DNA of 64,000 bases, taken from positions 1 to 64,000 of the IMG/VR virus record IMGVR_UViG_3300028800_000009; one strand, written 5' to 3'. Positions 13,526 to 21,299 of the stretch are shown piece after piece. The DNA comes from a virus. The position numbers were made by a program, and so were the translations under genes. The notes beneath the pieces are model-generated. The model worked only from the letters and a program-made list of their open reading frames with translations, had not been told where the DNA came from and did not search any database. How positions within the stretch are numbered: the stretch's first letter is position 1; every line of letters begins with the position of its first letter.

Positions 13526-14176
13526 ATGAATCAGATCACCAAGTTTTTCGTCGTCGACTACCGTCTATTGAACGATATCAAGATCGCTGAATATCCAACC
13601 GAGGAGGAAGCTCGCACGAACTGCCCGTCCGAGGGCGGCGCGAGCGTCGTTACCTCCGAGGAAGCGCTCCGCGCCTTCGACGGACCAATCCTCGTCGCGG
13701 TGTACAACCGTATCCGCCGCGGCGCCATGATCAAACGGTTCGAGAGCAAGGAAGCCGGCGTCCGCCGTGTCTGGGTTCTTTTGGAGAACTACGACCCGGC
13801 GCTGATCAATCCCTCGGCTTCGCCCGAGGTTCCCAAAACCGAACCGACGACGGGCGAAGCCGCCGGCGACAAAGAGGAGGCCGATATGGCCGCAAAGACG
13901 AAGTCCAAACGCAAGTCCGCCGGCCGCGGCGTCAAGAAAACGAGCGCGCGCGCGCGTTCGTCCGATACGAAGCGCGCGCGTATCTCCGACGACGCGAAGA
14001 TCACGGTCCTCGCGGCCGAAAACCCGAAGAAGCCCGGCTCGGAGGCTTTCAAACGCTTCGAGAAATACCGGACCGGCTCGAAGGTCTCGACGACGCTCGC
14101 GAACGGCGTCACGCGCGCCGATCTGTCGTGGGACCGCGCCCACGGCTTCATTGCGATCGAGAACCCGAAGGAATAA
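13526..14176 (+). CDS. Basic-tailed protein, possible DNA-binding (216 aa)
   Basis: Residues 1-95 are a folded mixed domain (FFVVDYRLLNDIKIAEYPTE). Residues 115-155 are a Lys/Arg/Ala-rich, histone-H1-like stretch (KTKSKRKSAGRG, ARARSSDTKRAR). The C-terminus has KITVLAAENPKKPGSEAFKR and FEKYRTGSKV, reminiscent of small phage domains near polymerase genes. Own promoter and leader upstream. Nucleoid-like or DNA-binding function is inferred from charge. Confidence 0.55.
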   Translation: MNQITKFFVVDYRLLNDIKIAEYPTEEEARTNCPSEGGASVVTSEEALRAFDGPILVAVYNRIRRGAMIKRFESKEAGVRRVWVLLENYDPALINPSASPEVPKTEPTTGEAAGDKEEADMAAKTKSKRKSAGRGVKKTSARARSSDTKRARISDDAKITVLAAENPKKPGSEAFKRFEKYRTGSKVSTTLANGVTRADLSWDRAHGFIAIENPKE

Positions 14177-14197
14177 TACCTCCGGGGAGGGTAGGAT

Positions 14198-15148
14198 ATG
14201 GGCCTTAAATCCGCGGTAGCGTTCTTCAAAGGGATACCTGACCGGACGAGGGATATCTATTCCTTTGACGAGGGTTGGATGTATACCTCGGCCCTCTCCC
14301 TCGACGCGGCCTACCCGGTCCCCCATATGCTCGGGAAGTTTGGCCTTACCGCTTCCGACCTCGACGCCGCCGTAACCCGGTTCGCCGGGGAGCCGCGGGT
14401 CGAGGCCGGTGACGGGACACTCGTCCTCAAATCCGGGCGACTGAAGAGTTCCATCGACCTCGTCGACGTCGACGAGCCGAGTCAGGCGCTCCATAAAACC
14501 GTGCCGAACCCGGACGCGATACCGGAGAACCTCCTCGAAGCGATCGAGAGGGTCCTACCGTTCGCTGCTAGCGACGGGACGTGGCAGAAGTCGGTCGAGC
14601 TATCGAAGGGGAAGGTCCGGGCGATTGATTCCTATCACGGCGCCTCGGCGGAGGTCCCCGGGCTCGACCTCGGCGATCCTCTCCCGTTGCCCGCGGATAC
14701 CCTCAAATTCATCGTATCGCGGGAGGCGCCGATCGGGATCAAGCGGCTCCCCTCGGCGCTCGCTATCTTCTGGGCCTCCGGAGCGTGGGTCCTGCTTAGG
14801 CTCTCGACCCAGGCGTGGCCTTCGCTGGCGGACAGTATCTTCGCCAAGGCGAAGGATGCGGAGACGCCGGTCGCCTTTACCGACGAATGGCGCGAGGCGT
14901 TCGTCGACGTCGCCGCCCTCGGGGACGGATATATCGACCTCGCCCCGGACGGCCTGACCGCGAAGACGGCTCACGCCGAGGCTCGCGCGGAGCTACCGAC
15001 AGGCGCGGCCGGTAGCTCGCGCTGGCGGCGGGCGAACCTCGCCGACGTAATGAAAGTCGCCACCCACTGGGATCCCGACGCTCCGGCCCCGGCCCCGTTC
15101 CGCGGCGATGGGATCGTCGGTATCGTCGCGGGCGTGAGGACGAAGTAA
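14198..15148 (+). CDS. Possible sliding-clamp-like replication protein (316 aa)
   Basis: Located two genes before the DNA polymerase. It has two similar-sized beta-rich halves: KSGRLKSSIDLVDVD near residues 78-92, then an AIERVLPFAASDGTWQKSVE block, and KFIVSREAPIGIKRLPSALA near 172-191. The order (strand-rich ends, a helix-initiating 'LLEAIERVLPFAASD') resembles the 'fxxALxxvxxaas' repeats of beta clamps. This is pattern-level evidence only, with no family match claimed. GGGAGGGTAGGAT precedes ATG. Confidence 0.45.
   Translation: MGLKSAVAFFKGIPDRTRDIYSFDEGWMYTSALSLDAAYPVPHMLGKFGLTASDLDAAVTRFAGEPRVEAGDGTLVLKSGRLKSSIDLVDVDEPSQALHKTVPNPDAIPENLLEAIERVLPFAASDGTWQKSVELSKGKVRAIDSYHGASAEVPGLDLGDPLPLPADTLKFIVSREAPIGIKRLPSALAIFWASGAWVLLRLSTQAWPSLADSIFAKAKDAETPVAFTDEWREAFVDVAALGDGYIDLAPDGLTAKTAHAEARAELPTGAAGSSRWRRANLADVMKVATHWDPDAPAPAPFRGDGIVGIVAGVRTK
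14990..15018. repeat. Intragenic inverted repeat 16 (gene 14198)
   Basis: GAGCTACCG / CGGTAGCTC, 9 bp perfect, 11-base loop, with further GCGC pairing outside a bulge. Confidence 0.9.
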
Positions 15149-15149
15149 A

Positions 15150-15731
15150 GTGGGGAACCGTATATCGGCGCTCCTTCACACCCATTCTATCGCGCCGGAT
15201 AAGGCTAACCGTCATCCATCCGATTTTTATCGCACGCCACCTATCGGAACCGAGCGCTTACTCGATTACGAACAGTTACGCGGCACGGTATGGGAACCGG
15301 CGTGCGGCGACGGGGCGATCAGCGAAGTCCTAAAGGCCCGCGGGATTAAAGTTATCTCGACTGACCTCTATAATCGCGGCTATGGCCGGTCCGGGGTAGA
15401 CTTCCTTACGGCCAAACCGCCGAAAGACTTCGCCCATATCCTTACGAACCCACCTTTCAAACTGATCGAGCCGTTCGTCGCGCGAGCCCTAGAAGTAACG
15501 CCGCGGAAGGTAATTATCCTCGCGCGTCTACTCTGGTTAGAAGGGAAGACGCGCCGGAAGTTCTTCTTAAAGGCGCCATTAAAGCGTATTTGGGTCTCAT
15601 CCTCCCGCCTGAACGTCTCGCGCGGCGGTAAGGACTACGGCGACGGAGGGGAGGGCGGAATGGTTGCCTTCGCCTGGTACGTCTTCGAGCGCGGATATAA
15701 AGGGAAACCAGAGCTAGGATGGCTACCATGA
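15150..15731 (+). CDS. N6-adenine-type DNA methyltransferase (NPPF)
   Basis: 193 aa, GTG start. SAM-binding motif I VWEPACGDGAISEVL, acidic strand end VISTDLY, and catalytic motif IV LTNPPFK. The C-terminal basic segment WVSSSRLNVSRGGKDYGDGG likely contacts DNA. This is the amino-methyltransferase fold of gamma-like phage enzymes. It probably protects phage DNA. Lies 8 bases before the polymerase fusion gene. Confidence 0.8.
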   Translation: MGNRISALLHTHSIAPDKANRHPSDFYRTPPIGTERLLDYEQLRGTVWEPACGDGAISEVLKARGIKVISTDLYNRGYGRSGVDFLTAKPPKDFAHILTNPPFKLIEPFVARALEVTPRKVIILARLLWLEGKTRRKFFLKAPLKRIWVSSSRLNVSRGGKDYGDGGEGGMVAFAWYVFERGYKGKPELGWLP

Positions 15732-15738
15732 GGAAACG

Positions 15739-18700
15739 ATGCCAGGCATAAAGTTCGGCGGCGCGAAAGCCAAGAAGAAGGTGAAAGAAGACGGCGACCT
15801 ACTTTCTCTCGCTTCGGGGAAAGATGAGGGTCTTCTTCTTTCCCCCTCCGACTCCTGGTCCGAGGTCTGGAAAGGGATGCCAACCTACGAGATGGGGTCG
15901 ACCGAAGCCTTCCGAAAGGTAACGATCCATCTCCGCGATCCTGGAGAGTTAGAGGACCTCTCCAGGATGCTCGGGATCGATTTAACCGACCGGACCTCGA
16001 CCGTCTATCTCTCCCGCGACGAGGACTACGTCGCGCCGAAGGAGCTAATCTACGAGAGCGACGATCCGAGGCCGCCGCGCTACCCGGTCTACGTCATCTC
16101 CAAGGGGCGTTGGGATACGCCGCTAACGGCCGAGGCCCTCCGCGCGATCGGCGTTCCACATAAGGTCGTCATCGAACCTTCCGAGGCCTCCCGGTACGAG
16201 GAGGCGCTGGGTAAGGAGCGTCTTCTCGTCGCCCCGGAAGACTTCTCGAAACGCGGCGAGGGCGGTATCCCCGTCCGTAACTTTGTTTGGGAGACGGCCG
16301 TCGCGAGCGGAGCGAAGCGGCATTGGATCCTGGACGATAACATTCACGGGTTTCTACGATTGAACAGGAATCGGAGAATCCCCGTGTCGGGGCCGTCGAT
16401 TTTCCGCGCAGCCGAAGACTTCTCCGACCGCTACGAGAACGTCGCGCTGTCGGGCTTCAACTATATGTACCTAGCGCGGGACAATCAAGAGCTACCGCCT
16501 TTCTGTTTGAACACGCGTATCTACTCGATGATCCTGATCAATCACGATCTGGATCTCCCGGAGCGTTGGCGGGGTCGGTATAACGAGGATACGGACCTTT
16601 CCTTACGCGCCCTCAAGGCCGGATGGGCGACTGTGCTCTTTAACGCGTTCCTCGGGGATAAGGCGCCGACCCTGACGATGAAGGGCGGCAACGCGGAGAT
16701 ATACGCCGACAGCGATCGTCGGCGCGAGTTCGCGGAGAGCCTTAAGGCCCAGCACCCGGACGTCGTCGAGGTCGTCTGGCGCTACGAACGCTGGCACCAC
16801 GAGGTCAACTATCGGCCTTTCGCCGGAAACCGGCTGATCCCGAGGAAGGATCAGCCGGTTTCCGCCGGCGAATACGGAATGAGGATCGCGCGCAGCTCCC
16901 GGACGGGCCGCTATGTCCCCCCGCCGCTCGCCCCGGTCGTTATTACGATGGCGCCGAGGAAAGCGGAGGCTCTTCCAAAAGAACCCGTAGAAATAAAAGA
17001 AGAGCCTCCGCTTTCCTCGGTTTCCCTAACCCCACGCTCCTCTAAGCCGGAGAACGCCGCCCCCGTCGTTTTCGCCCCCCGCGCCGCTAAAACGACGATG
17101 TTGAGCGCCCCCGAGGCGAACCGCTACGTCGACCCCTTCCTTCGCTCTATCGAGCCCCAGCTTAAGGTCTGGGATACCGAGCTATACCCGCCGAAGTTCG
17201 ACTACGCGACGTGGCCGTGGGGCGATAAGTCCTTCGTCGTCGCCGACGTCGAGGTATTCGAGAATTTTTTCCTCGTGGCGGTCAAGCGTTTGCAGGATGG
17301 CAAACGCTTGACCTTCGAGCTTAGCGATCGCTCCCCGAAGCTTAATCGGATCGAGCTAGAGACCGTGATGCTGAATAATTGTATCGTCACGTTCAACGGC
17401 AATAACTTCGACCTCCCGATCATCGGGATGGCGCTGCTCGGCTTCGATAACCGTAAGCTCAAGGAGGCATCGAATCGGATCATTCGCGAGGGGATCAAGT
17501 CGTGGGATATTGAACGTGAATTCGGGGTTCGACTTCCCAAGTTCAATTCGATCGATCTTATGGAGCCCAACCCGAGCGTACGGATGGGGCTTAAGATGCT
17601 CCACGCGCGGCTGAACGGTCGCTTCATCGTCGATCTTCCGTTCGAGGATGTCGAACTGAGTAGCCGCGAGATGAACGTCGCGACGCTCTACTGCCTTAAC
17701 GACCTCGACGCGACCGAGGGACTCTGTAACGCCCTCCGGGAACCGCTCGACCTTCGTCGCGCCCTCTCGGGCCAGTACGGAATGGACCTGCGCTCGAAGA
17801 GTGACGCCCAAGTCGGGGAAGCGATCGTAAAGAGCCGGGTGGGGATTAGGGGGAACCCGAAAGACGGTATCCCTTCGATACAGTCTTTCGGGTATTCTGT
17901 CCCCAGCTTTGTATCCTTCGAAAGCCCAGCCCTCCGCGAAGTCCTCCGTAGCCTCCGCGAGACGACCTTCCACATCAACGGCTCCGGTCGCGTCGAGACC
18001 CCGGATTGGCTTAAGGACCTTTCTATACCTCTAGGCTCGGCCGCGTATACGATGGGAATAGGCGGTCTTCATTCGACCGAGGGCTCGCGCGCCATTCTCT
18101 CGGACGAAGAGAACGTCCTCGTCGATATCGACGTCTCTAGCCAGTATCCGAGGATCATCCTCAAGCTCGGGCTCTACCCGAAGGCGCTCGGGCCGAAGTT
18201 CCTCGACGTTTACCGCGAACTGACGGACGAGCGCGTCGCCGCGAAAGCGGCCGGCGATAAGACGAAGGCCGATGGCGGTAAAATCGCGCTGAACGGGGTG
18301 TACGGCAAGCTCGGATCGTCCTATTCGATCCTCTACGCCCCGGACCTGATGATCGCGACGACCCTGACCGGCCAGCTCTCGCTCTTGATGTTGATTGAGC
18401 GCCTTGAAGCCGCGGGGATACCCGTGGCTTCAGGCAACACGGATGGCGTGCTCCCGTTCGTGAAACGATCGAAGCTGAAGGAATTAGCTTCGATCGTTTC
18501 GCGATGGGAGGCCGAAACCGGTTTCGCGATCGAGCGGACGGAGTACGACGCGATCTACAACTCGTCCGTCAATTCTTATATCGCGGTAAAGCCCGGCGGA
18601 AAGACCAAGATCAAGGGGCCGCTCGCTAACCCATGGCGCGAGGGGAATCTCCGCGAGATGCTATCGAAGAACCCCCAGATGACGATCCTCTCGGACGCGC

Positions 18701-19065
18701 TCGTGGACCTGATCGTAAAAGGAACGCCGGTAGAGGAGACGATAACAAACGCGGCGGACCCGCGCGCGTTTGTTACGGTAATCCAAGTACGCGGCGGCGC
18801 AGAATGGCGCGGAGCGAAGCTCGGGCGCGTCGCGCGCTATTACTATTCGTTCGACGGCGATCCGATCCTCGACGCGAAGGGGAAGCGCCAGGTTGCGAAA
18901 ACGGAGGGAGCGAAGCCGTTAATGGAATTGACGGCTTCGCTCCCCGAAGACGTGGATCGTTTGCGATACTTCGAAGAAGCGAAAGCGCTCGCCGTCGACT
19001 ACGCTATCCTGAAACCAGAGGGAGAGTTAGCTGAAGATAGTTGTTGTGTAATTCCGTTTGTGTAA
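15739..19065 (+). CDS. TET-associated-glycosyltransferase-like domain fused to family-B-like DNA polymerase
   Basis: 1108 aa with no internal break. Residues about 113-355 match my knowledge of TAGT glycosyltransferases: PVYVISKGRW, then HWILDDNIHGFLRLNRNRR with DDN at 199-201, FCLNTRIYS, RWRGRYNEDTDLSLRALKAGW and TMKGGN. A Pro-rich linker (356-475) follows. The rest is a DNA polymerase with Exo I VADVEVFE (Asp503, Glu505), Exo II FNGNNFD, Exo III YCLNDLD, motif A DVSSQYP (Asp798), motif B KIALNGVYG (Lys848) and motif C SGNTDGV (Asp902; the first Asp of the usual DTD is Asn). Predicted role: replicate phage DNA and, through the N-domain, glycosylate hydroxymethylated cytosine. Ten inverted repeats lie within the gene. 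Confidence 0.85.
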   Translation: MPGIKFGGAKAKKKVKEDGDLLSLASGKDEGLLLSPSDSWSEVWKGMPTYEMGSTEAFRKVTIHLRDPGELEDLSRMLGIDLTDRTSTVYLSRDEDYVAPKELIYESDDPRPPRYPVYVISKGRWDTPLTAEALRAIGVPHKVVIEPSEASRYEEALGKERLLVAPEDFSKRGEGGIPVRNFVWETAVASGAKRHWILDDNIHGFLRLNRNRRIPVSGPSIFRAAEDFSDRYENVALSGFNYMYLARDNQELPPFCLNTRIYSMILINHDLDLPERWRGRYNEDTDLSLRALKAGWATVLFNAFLGDKAPTLTMKGGNAEIYADSDRRREFAESLKAQHPDVVEVVWRYERWHHEVNYRPFAGNRLIPRKDQPVSAGEYGMRIARSSRTGRYVPPPLAPVVITMAPRKAEALPKEPVEIKEEPPLSSVSLTPRSSKPENAAPVVFAPRAAKTTMLSAPEANRYVDPFLRSIEPQLKVWDTELYPPKFDYATWPWGDKSFVVADVEVFENFFLVAVKRLQDGKRLTFELSDRSPKLNRIELETVMLNNCIVTFNGNNFDLPIIGMALLGFDNRKLKEASNRIIREGIKSWDIEREFGVRLPKFNSIDLMEPNPSVRMGLKMLHARLNGRFIVDLPFEDVELSSREMNVATLYCLNDLDATEGLCNALREPLDLRRALSGQYGMDLRSKSDAQVGEAIVKSRVGIRGNPKDGIPSIQSFGYSVPSFVSFESPALREVLRSLRETTFHINGSGRVETPDWLKDLSIPLGSAAYTMGIGGLHSTEGSRAILSDEENVLVDIDVSSQYPRIILKLGLYPKALGPKFLDVYRELTDERVAAKAAGDKTKADGGKIALNGVYGKLGSSYSILYAPDLMIATTLTGQLSLLMLIERLEAAGIPVASGNTDGVLPFVKRSKLKELASIVSRWEAETGFAIERTEYDAIYNSSVNSYIAVKPGGKTKIKGPLANPWREGNLREMLSKNPQMTILSDALVDLIVKGTPVEETITNAADPRAFVTVIQVRGGAEWRGAKLGRVARYYYSFDGDPILDAKGKRQVAKTEGAKPLMELTASLPEDVDRLRYFEEAKALAVDYAILKPEGELAEDSCCVIPFV
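15816..15845. repeat. Intragenic inverted repeat 17 (polymerase gene)
   Basis: GGGGAAAGA / TCTTTCCCC, 9 bp perfect, 12-base loop, N-terminal extension of the fusion protein. Confidence 0.9.
15938..15968. repeat. Intragenic inverted repeat 18 (polymerase gene)
   Basis: ATCCTGGAGAG / CTCTCCAGGAT, 11 bp perfect, 9-base loop. Confidence 0.97.
16824..16864. repeat. Intragenic inverted repeat 19 (polymerase gene)
   Basis: CGGAAACCGGCTGATCC / GGATCAGCCGGTTTCCG, 17 bp perfect, 7-base loop, at the end of the glycosyltransferase-like domain. Confidence 0.98.
16954..17020. repeat. Intragenic inverted repeat 20 (polymerase gene), 22-bp arms
   Basis: Arms 16954-16975 and 16999-17020 are perfect complements over 22 bp with a 23-base AT-rich loop. 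This is the longest inverted repeat in the window and encodes part of the inter-domain linker. Confidence 0.98.
17280..17313. repeat. Intragenic inverted repeat 21 (polymerase gene)
   Basis: GGTCAAGCGTTTGC / GCAAACGCTTGACC, 14 bp perfect, 6-base loop. The arms encode the two strands of a beta turn (VKRLQDGKRLT) just after Exo I. Confidence 0.98.
17855..17893. repeat. Intragenic inverted repeat 22 (polymerase gene)
   Basis: ACCCGAAAGAC / GTCTTTCGGGT, 11 bp perfect, with an inner TATC/GATA pair. Confidence 0.96.
18462..18500. repeat. Intragenic inverted repeat 23 (polymerase gene)
   Basis: GAAACGATCGAAGCT / AGCTTCGATCGTTTC, 15 bp perfect, 9-base loop, extended by G-U and two G-C pairs. Lies just after polymerase motif C. 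Confidence 0.98.
18743..18775. repeat. Intragenic inverted repeat 24 (polymerase gene)
   Basis: TAACAAACGCG / CGCGTTTGTTA, 11 bp perfect, 11-base loop. Confidence 0.97.
18906..18944. repeat. Intragenic inverted repeat 25 (polymerase gene)
   Basis: GGGAGCGAAGCCGT / ACGGCTTCGCTCCC, 14 bp perfect, then T-G wobble and AAT/ATT: 18 paired positions. Confidence 0.98.
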
Positions 19066-19082
19066 CGCATTATGTAACGGCA

Positions 19083-19472
19083 ATGCCAACAGTCTCGTGC
19101 AAGAAATGCGGGGGCGACCATGTCACGTAGGAGTGTCGATCGTCGCCTGCAAAAGTGGCGGCCTTCGCTAAGGCGAAGGAAGCGGCCACTCCCGCAACGC
19201 ATCACGATGCTGGTCAAGTTCCGCGACGCGGCCGAAGTTCGCCGTCTCCGACAGTTAAACCCAGGGAGCGACGTGAGTCTGTTGTATTGGGGCTCAACAA
19301 GGATCGTGGACGTGAGCTATCCCCGCCAGATCCTCCTCCCCTTGTTGTATCTCGGCGGCACTCCAATCTATGCGCCCCACCAGGAGAATGCGCCTATTGC
19401 GACCGTCGCCGGCAATACGCCCGAGACGGAATGACCAAGACCAGGCGCAAGAAGGCGAAGGGGCCGAAATGA
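19083..19472 (+). pseudogene. Zinc-knuckle protein gene interrupted by in-frame amber codon
   Basis: ATG 19083 opens MPTVSCKKCGGDHVT and meets TAG at 19128-19130. The same frame stays open for another 113 codons (ECRSSPAKVAAFAKAKEA and on) to TGA 19470. Ignoring the amber, C6-x2-C9-x3-H13-x4-C18 is a CCHC zinc knuckle spanning the stop. The C-terminal part has a second site (LCAPPGECAYCDRRRQY). Its TGA overlaps the next ATG (ATGA), as expected of a real gene. Recent nonsense mutation, sequencing error and suppression are all possible; TAG is a normal stop elsewhere in this phage. Confidence 0.6.
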
Positions 19473-19825
19473 GGGCGAGTATGAGCGAGGCGATGATCGA
19501 TCAAGCGCCAGACGCCGAAAAGGTTGCCGCAGACTTCCTAAACGGACCGTTGATGGCCTACATGGAAACGGCGGCATCGGCCGCTAATCCGAGCCGAAAG
19601 CACGCCGACATTCGCAGGTATGGCGGCGTGAGCTGCATCGTTCAGGATGTTGGAGGCACTGAGCCAGGACCATCATCCGACCTCGACCTCGACCGCGCCT
19701 TCGTGATCTGCCAAAAAAAAAACCTTGGCTTTTGGGCAATGAATAGCCCAGAAGAATGGTGGCTGGCTTGCCGTAAGGTCGCAGAGAAAATCGAGGCACT
19801 GAAGCGCGTCGCGGGGGAGAAATGA
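19469..19825 (+). CDS. Hypothetical protein (118 aa)
   Basis: ATG 19469 in an ATGA overlap; ATG 19481 is an alternative. Helical N-terminus (DAEKVAADFLNGPLMAYMET), a middle strand SCIVQDVGGTE, and a C-terminal helix. An A9 homopolymer at 19715-19723 encodes QKKN and is a possible frameshift-prone site for sequencing or polymerase. Function unknown. Confidence 0.6.
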   Translation: MRASMSEAMIDQAPDAEKVAADFLNGPLMAYMETAASAANPSRKHADIRRYGGVSCIVQDVGGTEPGPSSDLDLDRAFVICQKKNLGFWAMNSPEEWWLACRKVAEKIEALKRVAGEK

Positions 19826-19867
19826 TTCCATGCTTATCCGGTTGTCGCACACAGGAGCTAGGGGTTG

Positions 19868-20251
19868 ATGGCTGAAATAGACGATGACGCCGAAAAGGCT
19901 AAGCGCGATGCTGGGTTTAAGAAGTTCCTCGCTGATACCGACAAAGAGACGCTGTGGTGGGCGCACTACCGCCTACTAAGCGCGCTTCATGCCGCTCGAT
20001 ATGCGGCAGATACCGACAAGAACAAGGATCAGCAGGCCATTCTCCACATAATCGGCGTCACCGCCGATTATTGGCAACCGCAACTACCGGGGATGCCTAG
20101 TTATATCGAGGTCGCGAAGGAATGCCGCGCAGACGACGATCACCATGAGCTTACCTATCTCGGCGAGCGGCTGGGCGTCTACATCACCGGCGATGAGTTC
20201 ATGACTAAGGGTAGTGGTCGCGAGACGTGGGTCTGCTATGAGCAAAGATAG
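19868..20251 (+). CDS. Hypothetical protein (127 aa)
   Basis: ATG behind ACAGGAGCTAGGGGTTG. Helical, with DKETLWWAHYRLLSALHAARYA and a C-terminal beta part ending ETWVCYEQR. It abuts the next gene with no gap. No recognised domain. Confidence 0.6.
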   Translation: MAEIDDDAEKAKRDAGFKKFLADTDKETLWWAHYRLLSALHAARYAADTDKNKDQQAILHIIGVTADYWQPQLPGMPSYIEVAKECRADDDHHELTYLGERLGVYITGDEFMTKGSGRETWVCYEQR

Positions 20252-20602
20252 ATGAACCTCGCCGACTTCAATCGTCTCCGGGCTTTTATGGCCAGGACGA
20301 CCTCCGACGCCGATCCCGAGGCGCTGACGGCGATCCGGATGGCGAATAGGTTACTAGCCGAGAACGACTTGACGTGGGATAAGGTCTTCGCGCGGACGGT
20401 AAAGGTTATCGATGCGATCGAAACGGCGACGCCAGATGATCCGGCGCAGGAGAATATATCGAGTCTTATCGACGAGGCCGAAGCGAACGCGACCAATGAT
20501 TGGGAAGCCGATTTCTGCGCCGACGTTCGCCGTAAGCTCGCCGAACGAGGCTCTTTAACTGAAAAGCAGGTAGATAAGCTTCGGGAAATACGCGACCGCT
20601 AA
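20252..20602 (+). CDS. Conserved phage hypothetical protein (116 aa)
   Basis: Starts directly after the previous TGA... stop. NRLRAFMARTTSDADPEALT and IRMANRLLAENDLTWDKVF form one helical unit, and FCADVRRKLAERGSLTEKQVDKL a second. The C-terminal 'LAERGxLTxKQ' pattern is frequent in phage replication-associated proteins such as the tails of some helicase-loader-like or resolvase-like genes, but no function can be fixed. Confidence 0.6.
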   Translation: MNLADFNRLRAFMARTTSDADPEALTAIRMANRLLAENDLTWDKVFARTVKVIDAIETATPDDPAQENISSLIDEAEANATNDWEADFCADVRRKLAERGSLTEKQVDKLREIRDR

Positions 20603-20617
20603 AAAACATTTAAAACG

Positions 20618-20668
20618 CTTTATAAAGGGTTTTGGTTGGTCTATATTTCGATCATCAGAACGGGAGAC
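20618..20668 (+). promoter_or_regulatory. Candidate sigma70-like phage promoter
   Basis: TTTATA (20618-20623), 17-base spacer, TATATT (20641-20646), with an AT-rich stretch upstream in an otherwise GC-rich region. GAACGGGAGACGG then precedes ATG 20673. It is the best -10 match of the four related sites in this window. Confidence 0.65.
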
Positions 20669-20672
20669 GGAT

Positions 20673-20855
20673 ATGCGGATCGAGGACATCAAGGCGAATG
20701 ACGTGCTGGTAGGTGTCGATGAGAACGGCGCGGGCTACTACCGCGTCCTGAAGGTCAGCCGGGTAACAATCCGCGTGCGGGGCGAGAATGGCAACGAGTT
20801 CCGGGCCTACCCGACAATCTTCAACCGCAAGATCGATTACCCCGTTAACGTCTGA
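20673..20855 (+). CDS. Small beta-barrel-like protein (60 aa)
   Basis: Starts MRIEDIKANDVLVGVDENGA and continues with VLKVSRVTIRVRGENGNEFR: alternating strands like a KOW/SH3-type barrel. First gene after the promoter at 20618. Function unknown. Confidence 0.6.
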   Translation: MRIEDIKANDVLVGVDENGAGYYRVLKVSRVTIRVRGENGNEFRAYPTIFNRKIDYPVNV

Positions 20856-20873
20856 TACGAAAGGGCCGGATCA

Positions 20874-21122
20874 ATGGCAATCGCCTACAAACTCTTCTCT
20901 CGCATGACCGACATGGCGGAGGATTTGGCGCTGCATTTTGATCGCGCCAAGGACCGCGCGCTTGTTGCCTTTCAGGATCAGGTTGGGTGGCCGTTTCGCG
21001 CTTCGCAGGCGCAGTTGTCCGAGTGGAATGCAAAAAGATGGCCTGGGTGCGACTTGCCCAGCTCTCCCGACCCGAACGAGGCGCCGAAGCTCGGCGAGTA
21101 TTTCCGCACCGATGGACACTGA
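20874..21122 (+). CDS. Hypothetical protein (82 aa)
   Basis: ATG behind AAAGGGCCGGATCA. Helical N-terminal half (LFSRMTDMAEDLALHFDRAK), Trp-containing C-terminal half. No domain recognised; part of the small-gene island. Confidence 0.5.
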   Translation: MAIAYKLFSRMTDMAEDLALHFDRAKDRALVAFQDQVGWPFRASQAQLSEWNAKRWPGCDLPSSPDPNEAPKLGEYFRTDGH

Positions 21123-21134
21123 GAAAGACCACCC

Positions 21135-21299
21135 ATGAACATCATCGATCGCGAGATAGCTCTGCTTCGCTCCATCGTCCGGTCCTGCCGCGATCACATC
21201 GCGCGAGGCACTCCGCTAAACTGGACCGGTGACGAACTGACGGCAATGCGGCGAGCGGAGGATGAGCGTCAGCCGGATAAGAGCGGGCTGCGCAAGTGA
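21135..21299 (+). CDS. Hypothetical protein (54 aa)
   Basis: ATG 21135, ending TGA 21297-21299 in a GTGA overlap with the next gene. All-helical and charged, starting MNIIDREIALLRSIVRSCRD. Not recognised. Confidence 0.5.
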   Translation: MNIIDREIALLRSIVRSCRDHIARGTPLNWTGDELTAMRRAEDERQPDKSGLRK

